Counted from the stretch's first letter, positions 37,301 to 39,870 are shown. The stretch: 64,000 nucleotides of DNA from Elgaria multicarinata webbii (GCF_023053635.1 NC_086171.1:49207538-49271537), one strand, 5' to 3'. Notes: generated from the letters alone by a model not told the origin. A program made the numbers and translations.

Positions 37301-39232
37301 TTCCTCCGAGCCCAGCTCCTTCCCTCTACTAATCTCCGCTATTCGTGGGGAGGAGGGAAAAAGCCGGTACGGGTGCCACACGAGATCGCGGGAAGAATTG
37401 GGTTTTCCCAGGAATTATTTATCCCTGGGAAAACCCGTACTCATCCCCCCTTGCCCCCGGGAGTCCCTGTGCGTCATTTGGACACAGAGGACTCGGCTGT
37501 GACCAGCCTGGATTTTCAGGCTGGTGTAGAAATGGCCTGAGAAAGTTTAACATCCTTGTGTGTAAGAGCAAGGAAATAGGACACATTTCCTGGTTCTGAA
37601 CATGGCTCAGAGATGCAATTCAATTTGAAGTCACCTTACATTGAGCCCAATGCACTGGAAATGTTTCCTGCACAAGTCTGAAGTACAGTAAAGCGCTCAA
37701 GAGATAAGACACCGCTAAGCTCACTTTGGTGCAGCTGCACACACATTTTCAGCATCAATAGAAAATGCTGATAGTCACATGGCAGTATTGGTTGTCGAGA
37801 AATTGCTTCCTTGCACAAGTGTTTATCAAAAAAGTATGTGCTTACATGGATCATCACCAAAGTGATACTTTGCCAGTAGTGACCCTCATGTAACAAATAA
37901 TAACAGGAGTCGCCAGTAAGAACTGGAGGGTTTGTACACTTGTTCAATAAAGAGTTGCTGGCAATACATTTGTGCTATTTAATTCTTGGATGAAGGATAG
38001 TGGAGAGTAGGATTTTATCTCTGGGTCCACAATGCAATGTAAAACCACTGTAGAGGTATATTGGAAGCTGCCTCATGCAAGGTCAAACTATCCATCCATC
38101 TAACCAGGAATTGTGTACAGTGGGCCTGTTCAGATGACATGCTAAGCCATGGTTAGGTCATTAACCCTTTTGCAACAAATGATTAGTGAGCGTGTTTAAA
38201 TTATGGTTATATAGTTACCATGGTTAGGAACGGTTCACACAACATGCTAAGCCATTTAGCTCAAAATGCTTAACCACCGCTGCTTAGCATGTTGTCTGAA
38301 AAGGGTCTTTGACAGGCAGTAGCTCTCTGGAGTATCTGTCAGGCGGAGAACGCCTTTCCCATCCCCTGCTACCTGATCCTTTTTAAATGGAGGTTCTGGG
38401 GGTTGAACCTGAGACCTTCTATGAGGGATGTCAGAGAAATATGCAATGGATTCAAGTGGGTTTGGATTTCTCCAACCTGCAGATTCCAGAGTGGACCGCT
38501 TCTTCCAAATCACATTATTATTATTATTATTTATTTATATAGCACCATCAATGTACATGGTGCTGTACAGAGTAAAACAGTAAATAGCCAGACTCTGCCG
38601 CATAGGCTTACAATCTAATAAACATGGATTCTGTGGACCAGCAGACCAGTTTTCCCCTTTTGGTTTTTCACCTCCTTTGCTTTTGCTGCTGCTGCTTTAT
38701 TATTTTGTATTTTTAATGTTTTCATTTCTATTGGTTTGGGTTCTGATGTTGCGATTTATATGATGGTTAGTGTGTACATCACTCAGAGCATACGGGGATA
38801 CGGGGAAAGAAGCATATAGATGATTTAATTAGGAGCTAAATGAAATGGAAAGAGATCATGTGTGCAACCTTGAACATTTTGGAGAAAGGGTATGATAAAA
38901 AATATAATCATTAAAGGGAAAGGATGTGCATACAGAGAAGCCCCAGCTATCCCATGTGCTCCACTCTCACTGCCTCCCCCTCTGCAAATTCCTCCTCGCT
39001 TTCCCCCCTTTTATGAGTCCTCCCGATCTATCACTGCAGGCAGCTTGACACATTACCGGTAATCAACTTCCAATTCTTCCAAGCAACAAGGCACTGTCAA
39101 GAGCTCCAAGATGTTTGGGGAGATGCTCAGCTTCCGTGTAGACTGCTGGGCTCGAGCCCGCGCAGTTGCACCCATATCATCCTGTTCTCGGGAGTGGTAG
39201 ACAGAGGCAGGATGCGAGATTGCCTTGGCCAT
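1367..39232 (-). CDS. C10orf67: C10orf67-like coiled-coil protein gene, 11 coding exons, 3' end beyond the window
   Basis: Eleven minus-strand exons run from an ATG at 39232 to at least 1367 and give about 430 residues of one continuous frame. Each internal exon has an AG acceptor and a GT donor, and phases agree across all junctions but the last. The protein is hydrophilic and rich in E, K, Q and R with heptad-like stretches from about residue 100 to 337, so a long coiled coil is likely. No signal peptide or membrane segment is seen. A short conserved-looking SDQATQTDVS stretch lies near residues 73-82, and a lysine- and alanine-rich tail follows. The name rests on synteny: in human, C10orf67 lies on the minus strand beside OTUD1 on the plus strand, as here. 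I could not align it to a reference, so the name is likely but unproven; the exon structure is much firmer. The function of the family is not known. An X-box-like promoter motif hints at cilia. Confidence 0.78.
1488..2205. other. Intron, nothing recognised
   Basis: AT-rich, no long open frame and no repeat that I recognise. A small missed exon in this intron could explain the frame problem at exon 11. Confidence 0.5.
2206..2600. repeat. Interspersed repeat, inverted homologue of 57365-57800
   Basis: The reverse complement of 2500-2590 matches 57372-57450 closely (shared CATAGGATAGTT, CCTATGGCCCCT, GATC-AAGGTC blocks). Both copies also share GGATGACCATAAGCC at the other end. Probably a nonautonomous DNA transposon of about 400 bp; family not known. 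Confidence 0.6.
2601..3189. other. Intron, nothing recognised
   Basis: No repeat recognised. A minus-strand frame of 81 codons near 2846-3091 lacks splice-site support and codon pattern. Confidence 0.5.
3190..3661. mobile_element. 472-bp MITE with perfect 15-bp terminal inverted repeats
   Basis: The left end AGAGCTTTATCACAC (3190-3204) is the exact reverse complement of the right end at 3647-3661. Inside, 3411-3530 matches the roughly 150-bp module of the hAT elements at 32675 and 50229 (AAAGATAAAGACA, TTGGCACA, CTTTA-CC-ACCAAA, ATCCGTTGATTTTTA). No coding capacity. Confidence 0.75.
3662..4108. other. Intron, nothing recognised
   Basis: Homopolymer runs only (poly-T near 3909). No exon or known repeat seen. 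Confidence 0.5.
4109..4270 (-). CDS. C10orf67: C10orf67-like exon 10, with a pentapeptide repeat
   Basis: A long pyrimidine tract ending TTTCCTTTACAG| and a consensus donor GGACAA|GTAAGTC bound 162 bases, 54 codons in phase 0-0 (residues 338-391). The first part is Lys/Gly rich (PKPGKGGKKLKGKAAKE). Then come four 15-bp in-frame units at 4142-4201 (AIARA, AIARV, ASTRE, ATARE) and a worn fifth at 4127-4141 (DSAKQ). The composition is unlike the coiled-coil exons; the segment is probably a disordered or single-helix basic tail. Confidence 0.82.
4317..4592. mobile_element. hAT-type MITE with perfect 8-bp target duplication
   Basis: Ends CAGGGCTGGCCCT and GGTCTGGCTCTG are imperfect inverted repeats. 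The flanks 4309-4316 and 4593-4600 are both GACACCAT, a perfect 8-bp duplication, as hAT elements make. Relatives lie at 19711, 25077 and 45837. It starts only 46 bp upstream of exon 10 on the gene strand. Confidence 0.88.
4593..4930. other. Intron, nothing recognised
   Basis: No exon or repeat family recognised. Confidence 0.4.
4930..5215 (+). mobile_element. LINE-like 3' end
   Basis: Ends in an AT-rich tract with an AAATAAATAAAA tail at 5197-5208, after a line of sequence like the C-terminal and 3' UTR region of L2-like LINEs (CCAAGACACCTCTATTCCAG). Divergent and 5'-truncated. Confidence 0.4.
5350..5438 (+). repeat. SINE-like fragment
   Basis: Contains GGAAGCTGCCTTATACTGAG, a common reptile interspersed repeat, followed by a diverged body. 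Broken at about 5439 by a family A MITE. A relative lies at 38055. Confidence 0.5.
5439..5650 (+). mobile_element. MITE with GGCC ends (family A), 5' part
   Basis: Begins GGCATGTCTACACGGGGC with the TCTACAC signature and continues into the GATCATCCTGGGATTGTCC block shared with other family A copies. The right end is not clear. Confidence 0.5.
5651..5925. mobile_element. hAT-type fragment with GC-rich body
   Basis: Right end CGGAGCACAGCCCTA matches the TAGGGCTGTGC-type ends of the elements at 27417 and 55751. The body is rich in CTCC/GAAGCG palindromic words. The left end was not found, so it is probably truncated. Confidence 0.5.
5931..7490. other. Intron, nothing recognised
   Basis: AT-rich unique-looking sequence. 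No splice-bounded coding exon fits the phase of the gene, and none is needed between exons 9 and 10. No repeat family recognised. Confidence 0.5.
7496..7885. mobile_element. MITE-like repeat, possibly two units
   Basis: GGGTTCAGACGACATGAC at the left, an internal GGGTTCAAATGACACGACG and an end GTGAACCGGCCCAGTA form a partly inverted set resembling the GTTCAGACAACATG ends of the elements at 10437 and 38122. Borders approximate. Confidence 0.45.
8003..8086. repeat. Short palindromic repeat (family P1)
   Basis: Inverted halves around TACTTGGGAATGAACC and TTACTTACAAGTAAAC. Other copies near 10625, 20245, 30812, 41960, 42900, 48010, 48720, 56945 and 58570 share the TTACTCCCAGGTAAG / GGATTGCAGCC words. 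Probably a MITE of about 90 bp. Confidence 0.5.
8379..8510. repeat. Palindromic repeat with CCCCAATCCAG ends
   Basis: Left CCCCAATCCAG and right CTGGATTGGGA are inverted repeats about 130 bp apart, with CAAATCCCATTGAAGTCAGT in the middle. MITE-like. Confidence 0.5.
8511..9180. other. Intron, nothing recognised
   Basis: No exon or repeat family recognised. A CTC trinucleotide run follows at 9195-9220. Confidence 0.45.
9618..9928 (-). mobile_element. tRNA-derived SINE, minus orientation
   Basis: On the minus strand the 5' end carries a tRNA-like promoter: A-box-like TGGTGCAGAGCGG and B-box GAGTTCGATCCC (9850-9861). The body includes the reverse complement of ACCTGGGTACTCATTTTACC and a tail around AGGAAAGGAACC. 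A shorter relative lies at 43398. Typical of squamates. Confidence 0.7.
10020..10115. repeat. Fragment of the AACATAAGAA repeat, reversed
   Basis: TGGAAACAGGATACTGGACT followed by AGATAGATTCTTTAATCAGA matches the reverse of the CTGGATCAGACCAAGG / TCTAGTCCAGCA block at 36990-37030. Confidence 0.5.
10283..10348 (-). CDS. C10orf67: C10orf67-like exon 9
   Basis: The acceptor CTTTCTTTTTAAG| and donor CCAAAG|GTGATT bound 66 bases, 22 codons in phase 0-0, encoding EVKEAQDTVAKLTGAV and ending HTVPK (residues 316-337). The donor is weaker than the others, but the phases on both sides agree. Confidence 0.8.
10437..10613. mobile_element. MITE with GGGCCTGTTCAGACAACATG ends
   Basis: The right end CATGTTGTCTGAACAGGCCC is the reverse complement of the left end at 38122. 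The body repeats AACCATGGTT and GCTTAGC words in both orientations. It is a reverse-orientation relative of the copy at 38122-38305. Confidence 0.65.
10622..10720. repeat. Short palindromic repeat (family P1)
   Basis: CTTGGAAGTGAGTTCCACT and GGACTTACTCCCAG are the diverged halves; it follows directly on the MITE ending at 10613. Confidence 0.45.
10721..11260. other. Intron with an ATG trinucleotide run
   Basis: A (GAT)n/(ATG)n run of about 13 units lies at 11133-11171. Otherwise nothing recognised. Confidence 0.6.
11262..11690 (+). mobile_element. LINE 3' end, 5'-truncated (L2-like)
   Basis: Includes the coding tail (GCTGTGGAATGAGCTCCCC, the LWNELP motif region), then an AT-rich 3' UTR ending GGCGGTATAAAAATGTAATA and an (AAATA)n tail. 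The same tail type is seen at 31374 and, reversed, at 40540. Confidence 0.7.
11860..11895 (+). repeat. LINE tail fragment
   Basis: GGGGCGGTATAGAAATGTAA followed by TAAATAGAT is the terminal part of the same L2-like family. Confidence 0.45.
12008..12345 (+). mobile_element. L2-like LINE, C-terminal coding tail and 3' end
   Basis: The frame from 12015 reads TITQRTFSSAAPTLWNGLPE and continues FKKAIKADLFQQAYPVEF, the conserved C-terminal tail of a non-LTR reverse transcriptase polyprotein. It ends GGTGGGTAAGAAATAAATAA plus an ATT run. The copy at 32280 is the same family on the other strand. Confidence 0.75.
12346..13390. other. Intron, nothing recognised
   Basis: AT-rich sequence without splice-bounded coding exons or repeats that I recognise. 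Confidence 0.5.
13398..13537. mobile_element. 140-bp MITE with GGCCCTTTCTACACC ends (family A)
   Basis: Left GGCCCTTTCTACACCT and right GGTGTAGAAAGGGCC are near-perfect inverted repeats. Flanking trinucleotides are TTA and TCA. The internal GATGATCCTGG and CATTTGGATGCACAGG blocks tie it to 25447 and 36882. GGCC ends and 3-bp duplications suggest PIF/Harbinger. Confidence 0.75.
13724..13795 (-). CDS. C10orf67: C10orf67-like exon 8
   Basis: The acceptor TTAAATTTTAG| and donor GCTCGG|GTAAGATCC bound 72 bases, 24 codons in phase 0-0. The product opens LLNTQEILKLELDREK and ends SKAR, residues 292-315, with a continuing heptad-like pattern. Confidence 0.85.
13796..14778. other. Intron, nothing recognised
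   Basis: A plus-strand frame of 113 codons (14228-14569) lacks any support. No repeat recognised. Confidence 0.5.
14779..14837 (-). CDS. C10orf67: C10orf67-like exon 7
   Basis: The acceptor CGCTTCTTTCAG| and donor GAAAAG|GTACTG bound 59 bases. After the split Glu codon it encodes TEMKHMQDKKERDMNTIEK, residues 273-291. The phase (two bases in, zero out) fits exons 6 and 8 exactly. Confidence 0.85.
15262..15380 (+). mobile_element. LINE 3' end with ATT microsatellite tail
   Basis: TACTGTTTTACTCTGTACAG and GTACATTGATGGTGCTATAT lead into (AATA)n and (ATA)n. The same end is present in reverse at 38516 and 50975. Confidence 0.65.
15381..16257. other. Intron, nothing recognised
   Basis: A short (TA)n run lies at 15565-15582. 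Nothing else recognised. Confidence 0.5.
16258..16399 (-). CDS. C10orf67: C10orf67-like exon 6
   Basis: The acceptor AATCTTTCAG| and donor GACTTAG|GTAAAC bound 142 bases. It encodes residues 225-271 plus one base of codon 272, opening LPYDRDIETELLQQEN and closing RKEKEHTDL. This is the strongest coiled-coil block. The lone G left at the end combines with AG from exon 7 to give GAG (Glu), which confirms the phase-1 junction. Confidence 0.88.
16400..17878. other. Intron, nothing recognised
   Basis: No repeat family or exon recognised. Plus-strand frames of 75-95 codons here look like chance. Confidence 0.5.
17879..18035 (+). mobile_element. Sauria-type SINE, truncated
   Basis: tRNA-like head with B box GGGTTCAAATCCC (17929-17941), then CTACTCAGCCATGAAGCCC and GGGTGACCATGGGCCAGTCG, the diagnostic order of this squamate SINE. 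The 3' LINE-like tail is lost after GAGGGTTGTTATGGCTGTGA. Confidence 0.75.
18050..18490. other. Possible unidentified repeat
   Basis: Begins TTAGGGATGAGTGAATCAG, like hAT-type ends, but no matching right end or target duplication was found. A (TC)n run lies just beyond, at 18560-18581. Confidence 0.25.
19193..19513. mobile_element. 321-bp palindromic hAT-type MITE
   Basis: TAGGGTGACCATATGGAAAG at the left and CATATGGTCACGCTA at the right are inverted repeats, and almost the whole element is self-complementary (TTTAACAGTTGTA... / ...ACAACTGTTGAAG). Flanks GCATCTAA (19185-19192) and GCATCTGG (19514-19521) match 6 of 8. Copies at 20328, 33865 and 42552. Confidence 0.85.
19711..19945. mobile_element. 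hAT-type MITE, CAGGGC...GCCCTG family
   Basis: CAGGGCCGGTTCTACCAT at the left and TTGGCCAGCCCTG at the right; GGCAGCA and GCAGCAAAATG inside, as in the copies at 4317 and 25077. Confidence 0.7.
20230..20305. repeat. Short palindromic repeat (family P1)
   Basis: CTTGGAAGTCAGTGCTACTG and ACTTCCAAGTGAAA are inverted halves around GAACTCAATGGGA. Confidence 0.45.
20328..20629. mobile_element. 302-bp palindromic hAT-type MITE
   Basis: Same family as 19193-19513. Ends TAGGGTGACCATATG and CATATGGTTACCATA; flanks GTAAAAG (20321-20327) and GTAAAAG (20630-20636) are identical. The centre is locally changed (TATACAAATATATACAAAT). Confidence 0.88.
20637..21300. other. Intron, nothing recognised
   Basis: No repeat family or exon recognised. 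Confidence 0.45.
21302..21365 (-). repeat. LINE tail fragment, reversed
   Basis: ATTTATTATTTATTGCATTT leads into CTATACCTCCCAATAGCTGAAGC, the reverse complement of the L2-like tail (GGCTATTGGGCGGTATA). Confidence 0.5.
21410..21540. repeat. Palindromic MITE-like repeat (family P2)
   Basis: CCTATATGCATGTTTAGGCA / CTTGCATAGGACTG and ACTCCCAGTAGCCAGCATGG / GGGGCATGCTGGAAGTTGTG are inverted halves. Relatives at 31438, 58845, 59400 and 59693. Confidence 0.6.
21541..22329. other. Intron, nothing recognised
   Basis: No exon or repeat family recognised. Confidence 0.45.
22330..22905 (+). mobile_element. L1-like LINE, C-terminal part of ORF2, 5'-truncated
   Basis: The frame from 22348 reads YFHMWWDCPLVYVFWKKIF and later LIIHLMTVARLSYSQ, the pattern of the C-terminal zinc-knuckle-like region of L1/Tx1 ORF2. 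It is followed by a degenerate tail and an AATAATATTATT end. Clearly dead. Confidence 0.65.
23140..23550 (+). mobile_element. LINE 3' end, 5'-truncated
   Basis: Ends GTATATAAATATAAATAAAA after TTGCCTTGGGGACATTTGTG, matching squamate LINE 3' UTR structure. The upstream part is diverged. Confidence 0.5.
23798..23862. repeat. (GT)n-(AT)n microsatellite
   Basis: About 15 GT units are followed by AT units and a TATATATATA stretch. Confidence 0.97.
23863..25076. other. Intron, mostly unrecognised
   Basis: GGCCCATTTCAGACAGGAC at 24028 resembles a GGCC-type MITE end, but no partner end is clear. Nothing else recognised. Confidence 0.4.
25077..25349. mobile_element. hAT-type MITE, CAGGGC...GCCCTG family
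   Basis: CAGGGCTGGCCCTATCATTA at the left and GAGCCAGCCCTG at the right. Flanks GTAGTATT and GTTGCATT match 6 of 8. Length and internal words equal those of 4317-4592. Confidence 0.82.
25447..25576. mobile_element. 130-bp MITE with GGCC ends and 3-bp duplication (family A)
   Basis: GGCCTTAGCTAAACCTAAGG and GTCTAGCTATGGCC are inverted ends; TGG stands on both sides (25444-25446 and 25577-25579). Confidence 0.75.
25733..25830. repeat. Worn palindromic repeat (family P3)
   Basis: CCAGATGTGTTGGACCAGAA, TCCCAGAATCCACCAGCCAG and GGGAAAGGCTG follow the order of the better-preserved copies at 44358 and 45292. Confidence 0.45.
25951..26355. mobile_element. hAT-type MITE, CAGGGCAGGCAGAAGG family
   Basis: Left CAGGGCAGGCAGAAGGTAGA and right AAGTCTGCCCATTGCCCACT followed by CCTG are inverted ends. 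Inner words AGTTCTCTGGGAGATT and GACCTCAGTGTTCTAGGAAA recur at 40353 and 55697. It ends 28 bp before the donor side of exon 5. Confidence 0.65.
26383..26538 (-). CDS. C10orf67: C10orf67-like exon 5
   Basis: The acceptor CTTGCTTTGACAG| and donor GAAGAG|GTATGC bound 156 bases, 52 codons in phase 0-0. The product opens KHFHTEVKISAESEES and closes QQQKERESEE, residues 173-224, a clear coiled-coil segment (RNKIEEQAATIESLEGEL). A nearer AG (CATACAG|) was not chosen because it would shift the frame to an immediate stop after phase-0 exon 4. Confidence 0.85.
27107..27182 (+). mobile_element. Sauria-type SINE, head only
   Basis: CCAGTGTGGTATAGTGGACA, GGGTGTTGGGCCGAGACTGG and B-box-like GGGTTTAAATACC match the tRNA-like head of the copy at 48360. 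Confidence 0.65.
27417..28109. mobile_element. 693-bp nonautonomous hAT element
   Basis: Left end TAGGGGTGTGCA and right end TGCACACTCCGA are inverted repeats. Flanks CTTATTAG (27409-27416) and TTTATTAG (28110-28117) match 7 of 8. The interior has no transposase. A compound (AC)n-(AG)n microsatellite lies at 27877-27954. Confidence 0.78.
27877..27954. repeat. (AC)n-(AG)n microsatellite
   Basis: About 12 AC units are followed by about 27 AG units, inside the hAT element 27417-28109. Confidence 0.98.
28290..28342. repeat. (ATC)n microsatellite
   Basis: About 17 perfect ATC units. In one frame it reads as a polyhistidine run, which is not real coding sequence. Confidence 0.98.
28455..28700 (+). 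repeat. AACATAAGAA-type interspersed repeat, worn
   Basis: ATAAAAACGTAAGAAGCGCC opens it; CCAGCATTCTGTTCCCACCA, TGGCCAGCCAGATGCC and ACTAGCCATTGATAGCC follow the order seen in other sauropsid copies, including 36970 and 63760. Class unknown. Confidence 0.6.
28751..28825 (-). CDS. C10orf67: C10orf67-like exon 4
   Basis: The acceptor TTTAATTACAG| and donor TATGCA|GTGAGT bound 75 bases, 25 codons in phase 0-0. The product runs KEVKIRQSYQQQLCD to LKSNYA, residues 148-172. The exon is too short to stand out as a long open frame; it was found from its splice sites and the continuing heptad-like pattern. Confidence 0.85.
29031..29381. mobile_element. MITE with TCTACACCAAGCAGG ends (family B), doubled
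   Basis: GGGCTCATCTACACCAAGCA and the end TGGTGTATAGATGAGCCC are inverted ends, with TCA on both sides (29028-29030, 29382-29384). A second inner end (CTTGGTGTAGATGCATCATG at 29200-29219) shows that the element consists of two inverted arms about 180 bp each. Copies at 32038, 39492 and 48959. Confidence 0.8.
29529..29897. mobile_element. hAT-type MITE, CAGGGATG ends
   Basis: CAGGGATGTGGTACCTCTTT and GAGGTTCTTCACTCCTG are inverted ends; GGCCAAATTC and TTTGGCCCATGGGCC lie inside. Target duplication not clear. Confidence 0.6.
29925..30205. mobile_element. MITE-like repeat
   Basis: GGTCATCAGATGGATCACG at the left and TGTCTGATGACGCTCC at the right are roughly inverted. A related pair spans 30305-30662. 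Weak evidence. Confidence 0.35.
30303..30662. mobile_element. MITE-like repeat
   Basis: GGCCATCATCAGATGAGC at the left and GTGTGATGACGCTC at the right resemble the ends of the repeat at 29925. Inside, CTTTCTTACCAGAG-type purine and pyrimidine tracts. Weak evidence. Confidence 0.35.
30810..30900. repeat. Short palindromic repeat (family P1)
   Basis: ACACTTACCTGGGAGTATGT / AAACTTACTTGTGAGTAAGA are inverted halves around CAAACTCAATG. Confidence 0.5.
31260..31437 (+). mobile_element. LINE 3' end (L2-like)
   Basis: AT-rich UTR, then TTTTTGTGAACCGCCCAGGG and TGTTGGGCGGTATAAAAATA, as in the copy ending at 11690. Confidence 0.65.
31438..31545. repeat. Palindromic MITE-like repeat (family P2)
   Basis: GTGCGTGTTTAGACAGAAAA / CGTTTAAACATGCATAGGAT inverted halves with CTACAACTCCCAGCG in the middle. 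Confidence 0.55.
31735..31878 (-). CDS. C10orf67: C10orf67-like exon 3
   Basis: A strong acceptor (TTGCATTTTCAG|) and donor (AAGCAG|GTACAG) bound 144 bases, 48 codons in phase 0-0. The product runs from FTNSIYDDFAMYKNVLK to RLKHIEDFYKQ. It is an amphipathic, probably helical, segment covering residues 100-147. Confidence 0.88.
32038..32270. mobile_element. MITE with TCTACACCAAGCAGG ends (family B)
   Basis: GGCCTAATCTACACCAAGCA and GGCTTGGTGAAGATTAGGCC are inverted ends; ATT stands on both sides (32035-32037, 32271-32273), a 3-bp target duplication. Confidence 0.82.
32280..32625 (-). mobile_element. L2-like LINE, C-terminal coding tail, minus strand
   Basis: The minus frame reads SFKALHSLGPGYLRDHLLPY and then TFYSAAPRLWNGLPEETPQ, the C-terminal tail of a non-LTR reverse transcriptase. 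Its 3' end abuts the family B MITE ending at 32270. Confidence 0.75.
32675..33552. mobile_element. 878-bp nonautonomous hAT-type element
   Basis: TAGGGTGACCATATGACC and AAAATATGGTCACCCTA are inverted ends. Flanks CTTTAGT (32668-32674) and CTTTAGGT (33553-33560) look like one 8-bp duplication with a base lost. Inside are three copies of a module of about 150 bp (from about 32810, 32968 and 33115). From 33204 it matches the right part of the larger element 50229-53579. Confidence 0.82.
33865..34549. mobile_element. Palindromic hAT-type MITE split by about 350 bp
   Basis: Left half 33865-34035 and right half 34390-34549 match the arms of 19193-19513. Between them lies unrelated sequence with short direct repeats (ATTTGCTCAAATAGAG twice at 34297-34319). 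Confidence 0.7.
35053..35173 (-). CDS. C10orf67: C10orf67-like exon 2
   Basis: The acceptor is TCCTATAG| and the donor AAG|GTAAGC. The 121 bases add one base to codon 59 and then 40 codons, from PRISEDLKIG to ITTRTLLK. It holds the SDQATQTDVSEIGD stretch. It ends in phase 0, which matches exon 3. Confidence 0.85.
35174..35872. other. Intron with a worn threefold repeat
   Basis: ATGTGGTGAGCCACGTAACT, CATGGTGAGCCACATAACTG and CTGGTTAGCCATGTAACTGC recur at about 60-bp spacing (35645-35800) with CTCAG-AAGAAC--T-CC between them. No family recognised. Confidence 0.45.
35873..35968 (+). mobile_element. CR1 LINE 3' terminus
   Basis: GGGGGTTGGACTCGATGGCC, ACCCTTCCAACTCTACTATT and the ATTCTATG-type octamer run (TATTCTATGATTCTATGACT) are the classic CR1 3' end. 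Confidence 0.85.
35969..36880. other. Intron, nothing recognised
   Basis: No exon or repeat family recognised. Confidence 0.45.
36882..37537. mobile_element. Family A MITE, 656 bp, with a nested repeat
   Basis: GGTCCTTTCTACACCATAAG and GGTGTAGAAATGGCC are inverted ends, and TGA flanks both sides (36879-36881, 37538-37540). The AACATAAGAA repeat is inserted at about 36970-37155. A (GAAAAAAAAG)-rich stretch lies near 37250. Confidence 0.8.
36970..37155 (+). repeat. AACATAAGAA interspersed repeat nested in a MITE
   Basis: Opens CATAAGAACATAAGAAATGC and continues CTGCTGGATCAGACCAAGG, CATCTAGTCCAGCACTCTG and ACAGTGGCCAACCAGCC. Best-preserved copy in the window. Class unknown to me. Confidence 0.75.
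38055..38440 (+). repeat. SINE-like repeat split by a MITE
   Basis: TTGGAAGCTGCCTCATGCAA at the left (compare 5350), then GACAGGCAGTAGCTCTCTGG and GGGGTTGAACCTGAGACCTT after the interrupting element 38122-38305. Confidence 0.6.
38122..38305. mobile_element. MITE with GGGCCTGTTCAGA ends
   Basis: GGGCCTGTTCAGATGACATG and CATGTTGTCTGAAAAGGG are inverted ends; same family as 10437-10613 in the other orientation. Confidence 0.7.
38516..38622 (-). mobile_element. LINE 3' end, reversed, with ATT run
   Basis: (ATT)n and TTTATATAGCACCATCAATG, then TACATGGTGCTGTACAGAGT; reverse complement of the end at 15262-15380. Confidence 0.65.
39057..39232 (-). CDS. C10orf67: C10orf67-like exon 1 (start codon)
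   Basis: The ATG at 39232-39230 lies in a good Kozak context (A at -3, G at +4). The exon encodes residues 1-58 plus two bases of codon 59, starting MAKAISHPASVYHS and ending LEELEVDY. The donor after 39057 reads CG|GTAATG. The two leftover bases CG join the first G of exon 2 to make CGG (Arg), which supports the junction. The region is basic and serine-rich and does not look coiled. Any 5' UTR exon further upstream cannot be seen. Confidence 0.82.
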
Positions 39233-39277
39233 CTTGTCTCCTCTTCTAGAGTATTATGAAGAATGTTAGCAAGAAAC

Positions 39278-39282
39278 CAATT
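39278..39282 (-). promoter_or_regulatory. CCAAT box next to the X-box
   Basis: CCAAT is read on the plus strand in GAAACCAATTG, about 45-50 bp upstream of the C10orf67-like ATG and beside the X-box-like site. RFX and NF-Y sites often pair. It is a five-base motif and weak on its own. Confidence 0.35.
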
Positions 39283-39286
39283 GTAG

Positions 39287-39300
39287 GATACCATGGCAAC
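39287..39300. promoter_or_regulatory. RFX X-box-like site 55 bp upstream of the C10orf67-like ATG
   Basis: The plus strand reads GATACC AT GGCAAC; the minus (gene) strand reads GTTGCC AT GGTATC. Each strand has one perfect RFX half-site and one with a single mismatch to GTNRCC-N-RGYAAC. X-boxes with 0-3 base spacers just upstream of the start are typical of RFX-controlled cilium genes. A CCAAT box (minus strand ATTGG) lies 5 bp away at 39278-39282. Function is inferred. Confidence 0.55.
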
Positions 39301-39491
39301 AAGATGGAAATTCTGTACTTAACAATTGATTTCTGTTCTTTTGGAGGCCAGCTGGCTGGGAAAGGCTCCGCCCTTTGGAGCCAGGAGGCATTCTCTAAAA
39401 TCTCTTCTGGAAGGAGGTGGGAGCATCCCCATAGATCTCCAGTCTTCCATATGAGGTAGAGAAACCAAGGATCTATCTGTGGTCACACAAT

Positions 39492-39644
39492 GGTCAGATC
39501 TACACCAAGCAGCACTAGAAAGTGGTATGAAAGCAGGAGCCACACTACTGCTTTATAGCAGTATTGAAGTGCACTGTTGGGGCCCATGACACATACCATA
39601 TACCACTTTCATAGTGCTATATCCTGCTTGGTGTAGATCTGGCC
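39492..39644. mobile_element. MITE with TCTACACCAAGCAGC ends (family B)
   Basis: GGTCAGATCTACACCAAGCA and TGCTTGGTGTAGATCTGGCC are near-perfect inverted ends. Shorter than other family B copies. It lies about 260 bp upstream of the C10orf67-like ATG. Confidence 0.8.
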
Positions 39645-39870
39645 AACATGACAAGCCAGAGTATGGGTTGTTGTTGATTTGTGGGTTGTTGTTGAATCAG
39701 GGGTTGTTGTATGAACAACCCATGATTCAATGTGAACCCAGTTGTGCTAACAAACCATGGTTGTTGATCACAAACAACCCAGCAATAAACTATGGTTTCT
39801 TTCTATGTGTTATTAATATTTAACAAACCATGGTTTGTTAGCTGAGCTCTCGCAACACAAAACCCACGCT
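39645..39870. repeat. GTTGTT/AACAAC inverted repeat region
   Basis: Repeated GGGTTGTTGTT and AACAACCCA words, and AAACCATGG / CCATGGTTT pairs, give long imperfect hairpins. Probably a MITE related to 10437 and 7496. Confidence 0.45.

Noticed and set aside
36987-37502. A 171-codon plus-strand frame
   Set aside because: It spans the nested AACATAAGAA repeat and the family A MITE; no domain is recognisable.
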